From Bacteroidales bacterium UBA5226 (lineage in GTDB: Bacteria > Bacteroidota > Bacteroidia > Bacteroidales > UBA932), in NCBI GenBank assembly GCA_002409325.1, contig DHUU01000018.1, positions 68,457-132,456 on the forward strand: a DNA stretch of 64,000 nt. Direction: 5' to 3'. Made by a program: the position numbers and the translations under genes. Under the pieces are notes generated by a model. That model saw nothing but the letters and a program-made list of their open reading frames with translations, had not been told where the DNA came from and made no database searches. Below are positions 25,326 to 32,104 of the stretch, piece after piece (the stretch's first letter is position 1; every line of letters begins with the position of its first letter).

Positions 25326-25965
25326 TGGGCTTCCCTTCCCGCAGGAACATCTCCTCATAAAAAGTTTTCACTTCCAGCACCATATCCGGGACTTTCCTGT
25401 GGCGGTATATATCGGTATCTGCCTGCAGTAAGATAAAATCCGGCCGGCGTTCAACTATTTCCCGCGTATAGTCGTGCAGCGGCCTGTTGTCTGTTTTAAG
25501 GTGGATCACAGCCCCGGGACGGAGGAATTTCAGGTAGCGTTCCAGGAACCGGGGTGCAGTAAGCCGTTTGTTTTCTTTTCTTGGCTGAGGGTCCGGGAAA
25601 GTGATCCAGATAGCCGAGACCTCTCCCGGCGCAAAAAAGCTGTCTATCAATTCTATCCTGGTGCGGATGAAAGCAACATGCTCCAGCTTTTCCTCCAGGG
25701 CCGTCTTTGCACCCCGCCACAGCCTGGCCCCCTTAATGTCAACGCCAATGTAATTCTGCAGCCTGTCGCCTCTGGCCAGCGCAAGGGTATATTCACCCTT
25801 GCCACAGCCCAGTTCCAGGGTAATGGGATTGTTATTGCCAAAAACCTCCATGCCCCAGAGACCCTTCAGGGGGTGGTCTTTCCCGTGCACCTGGGAAAAA
25901 GGCGTTTCATACAGGTTGGCAAAGCTTTTATTTTCCCGGAAACGGCGTAATTTATCTTTTCCCAT
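25222..25965 (-). CDS. trmB: tRNA (guanine(46)-N7)-methyltransferase
   Basis: 247 residues. SAM motif LELGCGKGEYTLALA, then VDIKGARLWRGAKTA, IWITFPDPQPRKENKRLTAPRFLERY and HLKTDNRPLHDYTRE are diagnostic for TrmB. The family normally ends near ITYLQF; here that segment is followed by about 28 residues rich in Pro, Gly and Ala (GLPATGSPAGGPAAPEP). They are encoded antisense to the end of the polyprenyl synthase gene. The tail looks like read-through from a lost stop. The start overlaps the gldH stop by 14 bases. Confidence 0.93.
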   Translation of the reverse strand: MGKDKLRRFRENKSFANLYETPFSQVHGKDHPLKGLWGMEVFGNNNPITLELGCGKGEYTLALARGDRLQNYIGVDIKGARLWRGAKTALEEKLEHVAFIRTRIELIDSFFAPGEVSAIWITFPDPQPRKENKRLTAPRFLERYLKFLRPGAVIHLKTDNRPLHDYTREIVERRPDFILLQADTDIYRHRKVPDMVLEVKTFYEEMFLREGKPITYLQFSTGLPATGSPAGGPAAPEPVADDDAVPR

Positions 25966-26416
25966 GCCCGTGCTTTTTTATGAGCAAACCAATCATAGCG
26001 ACGCCAGCCAGCTTCTGCTCCTGCATGTAGTGTGACAAATGCCAGTTCAAAACAGCGTAATTCGCAGAAAAACCTGTTGTATCCACGGCAAAACGGTAAT
26101 CTGTAAAAGGTCCGGAAGAGATCTCCTCCTGTCCAACCAGAGACAGCCAAAGGGTGTCCCTTTTTCCGGAGCGGTTTAAGGAAATACTCAGGTAGGAATA
26201 GGCGTACCCGGTGGTCAGCCTCAGGTCCAGAAAGGCATCGTACCGGGCGCTTGTATCGGGTACGGGAAGAGACAGATTCAGGATGTTGGATTGTTCCCAT
26301 ATCCCCCCGGGAAGGGTAAGCTGTACCTGGCTGGAGGACGGGGCTTCACAGGATACGATAGTCAGAATCACTCCCCCTATAAGGAAGGAGAGCAGCCTAT
26401 GATTTTTTGGGGCCAT
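25952..26416 (-). CDS. gldH: GldH-family lipoprotein
   Basis: 154 residues from the ATG at 26416, with a lipoprotein signal and Cys23 in TIVSCEAP. The open frame upstream (40 codons) lies inside ricT and lacks a signal. The body fits GldH: WEQSNILNLSLPVPDTSARYDAFLDLRLTTGYAYSYL. GldH is needed for gliding and SprA-type secretion in flavobacteria. In non-gliding Bacteroidales a gldH gene is also found, commonly next to ricT and holB as here, with unclear function. Confidence 0.82.
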   Translation of the reverse strand: MAPKNHRLLSFLIGGVILTIVSCEAPSSSQVQLTLPGGIWEQSNILNLSLPVPDTSARYDAFLDLRLTTGYAYSYLSISLNRSGKRDTLWLSLVGQEEISSGPFTDYRFAVDTTGFSANYAVLNWHLSHYMQEQKLAGVAMIGLLIKKHGHGKR

Positions 26417-27545
26417 TCTTTTTGCGGTTGTTTTTCCGGCGCTTACTCTTTGTCTTGCTGTCAAAACGCGTAATGCTGTCTTCTCCCGCTGCAGACCGGA
26501 ACCCGTTCTGTTCCCCGTTGTTCTTGGGCTTTTCACGCAGGGGGGGCACTTTTTTGCCCTGGCAGTTGTCCAGGATCATCTCTTTAACCCGACCTGCCTG
26601 AACCGGGATCATATTGGTCATGCTGTTCTGTTCATAACTGAACCACATAGTCCCCTTGAGCACATCGGTCTTTACCAGGTATACGGGTCCATCTTCCGTT
26701 TCAATGGGCTGGTTAACGGCCGGAATATCCTTTTGGGCATTCATGTAAACAGGCGTTTCGTAATCTATGCAGCATTTGAGTTTAGAACACTGGCCGGCCA
26801 GTTTCTGAGGATTCAGCGAGAGATCCTGGATCCTTGCCGCCTGTGTGGTGACAGAAGTAAAATCGGCCATCCACCGGCTGCAGCAGAGTTCCTGCCCGCA
26901 AATGCCCAGGCCTCCTATCAGACCGGCTTCCTGCCTGGCGCCGAACTGTCTCATTTCAATACGGATACAGAATTCAGAGGCAAAAAGTTTTATCAGGCGC
27001 CTGAAATCCACCCGCTCATCGGCTATATAATAAAAAACAGCCTTGGTTCCGTCTCCCTGGAATTCAACATCCCCGATTTTCATCTGCAGTCCCTCGGCAG
27101 AGGCTATCTGCCGCGCCCGGATCATTACCTGGTGTTCCCGGGAAATGGCCTCCTGCCACTTTTCCAGGTCCAGCAGCTTGGCTTTCCGGTATATTTTCTT
27201 GAATTCGTATGTATCAGGGTTGATCTTGTGTCGTTTCATCTGCCTGAGCACAAGCGGTCCGGCAAGGTTTATGAATCCTATATCATGGCCCGTGGTCGCT
27301 TCTACGGCCACAATGTCTCCTGTCTTGAGGATGGTGTCGGATGCGTTTTTGAAGTAACCTTTGTGTGTGTTTTTGAAACGGACCTCGAACAGGTTGTCGC
27401 ACTGCAGGTCCCGGAATTCCTCCATCCAGTCATAAGTGGCCAGTTTGCAGCAGCTGTAATCCATGGTGCAATGCAGGTCCCCCATGTGGGATCTTTCCAC
27501 CTGGCATCCCCGGGAGCAATCGTGTTGTATGTTTTTTTCTTCCAT
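26397..27545 (-). CDS. RicT/PSP1-domain protein
   Basis: 382 residues with a PSP1 C-terminal domain. The conserved cysteines of the family are visible: GGLGICGQELCCSRWM (Cys216, 221, 222) and QCSKLKCCIDYE (Cys253, 258, 259). N-terminal cysteines at 10, 14, 26, 32 and 33 are extra. In Bacillus subtilis the homologue works with RicA/RicF in an Fe-S-containing complex acting on RNA maturation. The C-terminal 40 residues are very basic (KTKSKRRKNNRKKNGPKK), suggesting RNA binding. A promoter-like palindrome overlaps the end of holB just upstream. Confidence 0.88.
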   Translation of the reverse strand: MEEKNIQHDCSRGCQVERSHMGDLHCTMDYSCCKLATYDWMEEFRDLQCDNLFEVRFKNTHKGYFKNASDTILKTGDIVAVEATTGHDIGFINLAGPLVLRQMKRHKINPDTYEFKKIYRKAKLLDLEKWQEAISREHQVMIRARQIASAEGLQMKIGDVEFQGDGTKAVFYYIADERVDFRRLIKLFASEFCIRIEMRQFGARQEAGLIGGLGICGQELCCSRWMADFTSVTTQAARIQDLSLNPQKLAGQCSKLKCCIDYETPVYMNAQKDIPAVNQPIETEDGPVYLVKTDVLKGTMWFSYEQNSMTNMIPVQAGRVKEMILDNCQGKKVPPLREKPKNNGEQNGFRSAAGEDSITRFDSKTKSKRRKNNRKKNGPKKS

Positions 27546-27556
27546 CAGGTATCAGA

Positions 27557-27574
27557 CTATCTTTGCAAAGATAG
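27557..27574. promoter_or_regulatory. 18-bp palindrome with -7 boxes on both strands, upstream of ricT
   Basis: CTATCTTTGCAAAGATAG is a perfect palindrome made of two opposed TAnnTTTG boxes. The minus-strand box (27566-27573) ends 20 bases before the ricT ATG. It contains the last five codons and stop of holB, so an internal operon promoter is embedded in coding sequence. Confidence 0.5.
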
Positions 27575-28522
27575 GAAAAAGTCAAAACCCAGTGAGCAGA
27601 ACAAAGCTTTGCCGTTTACGTTGCGTTCCAACTGTCCGGTAGCCGTATTCAGGCGGTCGTAAATCCGCCGGAAAAAAGTTTCTGACATTCTGGATGCATA
27701 GCGGGATGCGGTAGAGAGAGAAGCCGCATCCAGAAACGCCAGGGACGGCAGGCTCAGGAATACCATATAGTATTGCCTGAGGATCTGCAGGGCAGAAGCC
27801 ATGAATGCTTTCTGCGACTCCCTTCCAAGGGTGGCCATATCTTCCGCCCAGTCCAGAACACCGGAAGGTTTTCCGGAAAAGCACAGATCCAGCAGCTTTT
27901 CCAGGTTCAGGTATGCCTCGCGCGGGAGTGGGCGGCGTTCTTTTGAGGGCACCTGAACCAGCATGCAGCGGCTCCTGATGGTCGGGAGCAATTGGTCTGG
28001 ACGGTGGCTTACCAACAGAAAATACGTGCCGGGAGAAGGTTCTTCCAGGATCTTCAGCAGTTTGTTGGCAGCTGCAGGATGCATGCGTTCCGGCAGCCAG
28101 ATCGCTATCACCCGCGCCCCGCCGTCAAAAGAGCGAAACTGGAGTTTGCGCAGGATATTGCCGGCCTCGGCAACCCCAATGGCTCCCTGTTTGTTTTCAA
28201 TTTCCAGTTTTTGATACCACTCCTGTTCCGTGATGCCGGGATTTTCCAGGTAAGATGATCGCCACAGGTCCAGAAAATCATCGGTCACGGGCTGGCGTGC
28301 AGAGGACAGGCTGGCAGAGCGGTTTACGGGAACGATAAAATGCAGGTCCGGATGTACGGCGTTTCCCGTTTTCCGGCAAGAAGGGCACACGCCACACGCA
28401 GTACCCTCGTCCTGTTTATCGGAACAGAGAATGTACTGAGCCAGAGAGAGGGCCTGCGGTAATGCACCTGAGCCCTCTTCTGCAGAAAATAAAATGGCGT
28501 GAGACAAATTGTCTATTCGCAC
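27557..28522 (-). CDS. holB: DNA polymerase III delta-prime subunit, short N-terminus
   Basis: 321 residues from a GTG at 28522. The zinc-binding CGVCPSC is present early, with Asp-containing HPDLHFIVPVNRS, then GARVIAIWLPERMHPAAANKLLKILEEPSPGTYFLLVSH and the SRC arginine-finger motif TIRSRCMLVQVP. Delta-prime is part of the clamp loader. The start lies at the first helix (LSHAILFSAEEGSG), so roughly 18-20 residues usually found before it are absent. No ATG, GTG or TTG occurs in frame upstream before a stop, so this is not a mis-chosen start unless a rare codon is used. It overlaps the TPR gene by 10 bases. Confidence 0.88.
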   Translation of the reverse strand: MRIDNLSHAILFSAEEGSGALPQALSLAQYILCSDKQDEGTACGVCPSCRKTGNAVHPDLHFIVPVNRSASLSSARQPVTDDFLDLWRSSYLENPGITEQEWYQKLEIENKQGAIGVAEAGNILRKLQFRSFDGGARVIAIWLPERMHPAAANKLLKILEEPSPGTYFLLVSHRPDQLLPTIRSRCMLVQVPSKERRPLPREAYLNLEKLLDLCFSGKPSGVLDWAEDMATLGRESQKAFMASALQILRQYYMVFLSLPSLAFLDAASLSTASRYASRMSETFFRRIYDRLNTATGQLERNVNGKALFCSLGFDFFLSLQR

Positions 28523-29466
28523 TTCAATTCGGTTTTGATCTTGTATTCGGCGATGGATTTAAAGTTGGGATCACCCAGAATCTTGTTGTAAAAGGCGCAT
28601 GCGCTGGCTTTATTTCCCAGGGCTTCGTTCACAACGGCCAGACGGTAATAAGTGGTGTTGATGTCTTTGGCGTTTGGATCTGTCCGCATTACCTTTTCCC
28701 AGGAAGTAAGCGCTTCGGGGAAACGTTTGAGTTCCATGGCAGCCAGGCCCAGCAATTTGTTGGACTGAACATTGTCTGCATACTCAGCGGCTTTTTCAGC
28801 TGCCTGGTATACCTGGTCCCAGTCCTTGTTTTTCTGTGCTCCAACAGCTTTTTTAAGGTATATGGAAGCCATCAGGCGCCGTGCATTGTCTTCCTGTCCG
28901 TTTTCAGCGGCTTTCTGCAATGCGGCGATTGCTTCTTCTTCCATGTCGCTGTTTGCAGCCGATTGCCCCAGGCGCAGGTAGGCAACGCCATTGGCCGGAT
29001 CCAGTTCCAGTACCTTTTTATAGTTGTCTATGGCACCGGCAAAGTCCTTTTTACCGAATGCCTCGTTGGCGATGATGTAATATACTTTTGATTTCAGATC
29101 ATTAACCTCTGCCCCTATGCCCGTCTGATCTCCATAGGCGAGGGCTGTCTGGGCGGCTTTGTCAAGAAATGGCAGCGAAGAGGGACTGTCTCCGCCCGAT
29201 GCCAGATCTTTGGCATGACGCAGATATAGCTGCGGGATCAGGTTCTTGCAGTCGGTTACCACGGATGCTCCTTCTTCTCCCAGCGTGTTCCCCAGCTCCA
29301 GAGCACGGTCAAGCTGTTCGATGGCGGTAATATAATTGCCTTCCTGCGCGGCTGTTGCCCCCAGGTTGTATGCCTCGATGGCTGTGTTGATGTCTTGCGC
29401 CTGCAGTAAAACGGTACAGGCGGCTACCAGTAAAGTGGTGGAGAAAATAATCTTAAATCTTTTCAT
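28513..29466 (-). CDS. secreted TPR-repeat protein
   Basis: 317 residues with signal peptide MKRFKIIFSTTLLVAACTVLLQAQ. The mature part is nearly all TPR: AYNLGATAAQEGNYITAIEQLDRALELG, NEAFGKKDFAGAIDNYKKVLELDP, VAYLRLGQSAANSDMEEEAIAALQKA, and others. It is probably a periplasmic scaffold. It heads the TPR-holB-ricT-gldH-trmB run and is separated from the divergent M16-like gene by 102 bases containing both promoters. Confidence 0.85.
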   Translation of the reverse strand: MKRFKIIFSTTLLVAACTVLLQAQDINTAIEAYNLGATAAQEGNYITAIEQLDRALELGNTLGEEGASVVTDCKNLIPQLYLRHAKDLASGGDSPSSLPFLDKAAQTALAYGDQTGIGAEVNDLKSKVYYIIANEAFGKKDFAGAIDNYKKVLELDPANGVAYLRLGQSAANSDMEEEAIAALQKAAENGQEDNARRLMASIYLKKAVGAQKNKDWDQVYQAAEKAAEYADNVQSNKLLGLAAMELKRFPEALTSWEKVMRTDPNAKDINTTYYRLAVVNEALGNKASACAFYNKILGDPNFKSIAEYKIKTELKCE

Positions 29467-29512
29467 TAGTTCCTTATATAATAGAGGTTAAAATTGCAAT
29501 TTTTCAAATGAA

Positions 29513-29520
29513 CAAAGATA
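29513..29520 (-). promoter_or_regulatory. -7 box for the TPR/holB operon
   Basis: Minus-strand TATCTTTG, 46 bases before the ATG at 29466. Confidence 0.5.
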
Positions 29521-29532
29521 GCGCTTTTTTAA

Positions 29533-29540
29533 TACCTTTG
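29533..29540 (+). promoter_or_regulatory. -7 box for the M16-like gene
   Basis: TACCTTTG, 28 bases before the GTG at 29569 and 2 bases before a nine-codon mini-ORF. Confidence 0.5.
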
Positions 29541-29542
29541 CA

Positions 29543-29572
29543 ATGACTGAACACATAAATCGTGCCGTGTGA
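29543..29572 (+). CDS. possible nine-codon leader ORF overlapping the M16-like start
   Basis: ATG at 29543 encodes MTEHINRAV and stops at TGA (29570-29572), which overlaps the GTG start of the M16-like gene (GTGTGA). The promoter -7 box ends just before its ATG, so it would sit at the very 5' end of the transcript. Translational coupling is possible, but chance occurrence is quite likely for an ORF this short. Confidence 0.2.
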   Translation: MTEHINRAV

Positions 29573-32064
29573 AATTGCGCAGCCTGTTGATATTGATTCT
29601 TTATGCCATGCAAATTGCGGTGTCGGCTTCTGCCGCAACAGCAGAAGTTGTCCCCTATGACAGCCGTTTTCGTACAGGCCGGCTTCCCAACGGGATTACC
29701 TATTATATACAAACCAATGACCTGCCCCGGGGACAAATGCATTTTCAAATGGTCCAGAAACCAGACAGGGAGCCTTTTTTCAGGCGAATCCTCACGCCTC
29801 CTTCCAGTGTGGAAGAAGGGGTGGCCATGCTTGTCAGGGCGCTGCAGGAACAACGGGTGACCTCCCCCGGTAAATACAGGCCGCACTTGCTTGGTCTTAT
29901 CCTGGTGGGACCCTTTCATGCAGATACTGCCCTGGCAGTGATAAGCAGGGAGCTGGCCCTTCTGCCGGCTTCTGTAGATGTAATGCAGGCGCAGGAAGTC
30001 CCGCAAGGCATAGATTCCACCCTGGCAGCCCGCGTTTTTTCTGCAAAACCCCTGCCCCCGCTCTTTCAGGATGGCTATCCCCGTATAGAGATTTCTTTCC
30101 CTATGCCTGTGCTGCCAAAGGAAATGCGCAGCGGGGGCGGGTATTACGTTATGGATTTCATGCGCAGGGTAATGGAATACGCGGCGGCGCAACCCCTGGA
30201 TTACCCGTCCTGTGTTTATTCCGGGAAAGATTTTATATGGGCAACCCAGCCTCACCCTGACAGCCTGACACGGTCTTTCCGTGAGCTTGCCCGGCAATGC
30301 GTGCAGTTGGCCCGTTACGGCATTACGGAGCAGGTACTCAATCAGGCCCGGGAATCATACCTCAAACAGGAGGAATGGCGTTACCGCAACAGGAACACCC
30401 TAACCAACGACTATTATGTCCAGGAGTGCATTTGTCATTTTTTTGACGGGATTTCCCTGTCCACTCCGGACTGGCGTTACCGCTTTGTGAACGAAATGAG
30501 TGCCTACATTACCACAGACCATGTGAACCGGTTTATAAAGGGGGTGCTCTTTTCCTCCCCGCCGGAAATTACATTATACAAAGCCGCTAATGCCACAGAC
30601 AGCCTCATGCAGCCGGTTTCGTTCCAGCCCGGGGAACTTTTGGAGGAAAGAGACCGGCTGATGGGCGAGCTTTCCTGCATGTTGTTCCCCTTTGAAGACA
30701 CCCTTCTGACAGAGCTTACTGCCAGAATCCTGGACATTGACCTGCGCTTGCAGCTGGACAGCCTGGAGCGCAGCCAGATGATCCCCGTGGTTACCCCGGA
30801 CAGCCTGGGACACCTTTTCCGGCAGGTCTGGCACGATCCCGGCCAGACTTCCTGCCAGGCTTCCGGTCAGGCTTTCCCGGAGCATAAGTCCAGCCGGTAT
30901 GCAGGGCTTCCGGATAGGGGTAAAGTTGAACGGCAGATGAACACTGCCCATAGCGGGGTGTTCGTCTGGCAATTGTCCGGTGGATCCCTGCTTTATGTAA
31001 GGCCGGACACGCTCTTGCGGGGCAAGGTATGTTTTGCCGCTGTAGAAAGGGACCCCGCCTTTTTTATGCCCTTTGTTCCCCGGGAAGTCTTCCGCAAAGG
31101 CAGCGGCCCACTCCTCTGGAAACCGACTACGCAGGGACTCCTACTCTACAATACAACCACACCGGATTCATTGCGCAGCTTCATTGAAGGGGCAGCACGG
31201 CAGACAGGCTGGCTGGTACTTGATTCAACAGCCGTAAAAAACCTCTGGCATGAAAGGGAAAAACAAACCCTCACGGCCCGGGACCTGTCACGGAACATCC
31301 TGCTGGATACCCTTAAATCGTTGCTCTACGACAAGGAAACGGCAGAAAGCCCGCACTCTCCAAGGGGCTTTGATTTTGTATGCACCGGAGATGTCTGTCC
31401 CGATTCCCTGCTGGCTGTGGCCGAGGAATTCCTGGCCGGTATTCCCAACAGGGACATACGCGCAAGGGGACCGCTCCCGCAGGGAGAGGGGATTCGCAGG
31501 GGCCTGCACGATCAAACCATCTCTTTCCCAAATCCCGCCTCTGAAAGCAAAACGGCCCGCCTCTATTCCGGTCCCTGTCCCTATACCCTGGAACAATATG
31601 TCTTGCTGCAAATGCTCGAAAGGCTGGTACTGCAGGCTACAGACCATGCGGCCAGTGTGCAGTCCTCTCTGGAATATTACCCCCGCGGTCATTATTTCCT
31701 GTATATCGGGTTCAGTTCGTATGCCCCGGATTTTGCCTACAACGAGCACCGTCTGGAACAGATACTGGCCAACCTGGCTGTCTACGGGCCTTCGGCAGAC
31801 CAGCTGGAACAGGCCCGTCATTCCCTCCTGATGGAACACCAGGCGCAACTGGCCAACCCGCTGTTCCATTGCCGGATGCTGGTGTCATACAGCCGGAGCG
31901 GCAGGGATTTTATCACCGGTTATGCCGGCACACTGCAACAGACAGATACAGCCATGCTCAGGGATTTTGTAAGGCAGATCATGGAGTACGGGAACGCTGC
32001 CAGGGTGGTGCTTTCCGGTGCAACAAATAAAGCGGAAGATACGTCTTATTCAAAAAATCCGTAA
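29569..32064 (+). CDS. M16 (insulinase-like) protein lacking the catalytic segment
   Basis: 831 residues starting at GTG (29569), with a signal peptide ending near AVSASAA. The M16 entry strand RLPNGITYYIQTNDLPRGQMHFQMVQK (38-64) is clear. But the HxxEH zinc motif and about 110-150 residues that should follow it are missing: after some 45 residues the sequence is already at the end of the first domain (LLGLILVGPFHADTALAVI). The remaining M16-type modules are recognisable, including TARDLSRNILLDTLKSLLYD with FVCTGDVCPDSLLAVAEEFL, and YIGFSSYAPDFAYNEHRLEQILANL. It is thus probably a non-catalytic periplasmic binding partner. Active paralogues of about 930-940 residues are common in Bacteroidales. 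It leads a plus-strand run of envelope genes. Confidence 0.8.
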   Translation: MKLRSLLILILYAMQIAVSASAATAEVVPYDSRFRTGRLPNGITYYIQTNDLPRGQMHFQMVQKPDREPFFRRILTPPSSVEEGVAMLVRALQEQRVTSPGKYRPHLLGLILVGPFHADTALAVISRELALLPASVDVMQAQEVPQGIDSTLAARVFSAKPLPPLFQDGYPRIEISFPMPVLPKEMRSGGGYYVMDFMRRVMEYAAAQPLDYPSCVYSGKDFIWATQPHPDSLTRSFRELARQCVQLARYGITEQVLNQARESYLKQEEWRYRNRNTLTNDYYVQECICHFFDGISLSTPDWRYRFVNEMSAYITTDHVNRFIKGVLFSSPPEITLYKAANATDSLMQPVSFQPGELLEERDRLMGELSCMLFPFEDTLLTELTARILDIDLRLQLDSLERSQMIPVVTPDSLGHLFRQVWHDPGQTSCQASGQAFPEHKSSRYAGLPDRGKVERQMNTAHSGVFVWQLSGGSLLYVRPDTLLRGKVCFAAVERDPAFFMPFVPREVFRKGSGPLLWKPTTQGLLLYNTTTPDSLRSFIEGAARQTGWLVLDSTAVKNLWHEREKQTLTARDLSRNILLDTLKSLLYDKETAESPHSPRGFDFVCTGDVCPDSLLAVAEEFLAGIPNRDIRARGPLPQGEGIRRGLHDQTISFPNPASESKTARLYSGPCPYTLEQYVLLQMLERLVLQATDHAASVQSSLEYYPRGHYFLYIGFSSYAPDFAYNEHRLEQILANLAVYGPSADQLEQARHSLLMEHQAQLANPLFHCRMLVSYSRSGRDFITGYAGTLQQTDTAMLRDFVRQIMEYGNAARVVLSGATNKAEDTSYSKNP

Positions 32065-32104
32065 ATTGCACCCCCTTACGGAATTTTTCCTAAAGAAGAA
32101 ACTT

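Noticed and set aside
26733..27662. 309-codon plus-strand frame opposite ricT
   Set aside because: Antisense to the conserved PSP1 domain and to the end of holB; no motif found.
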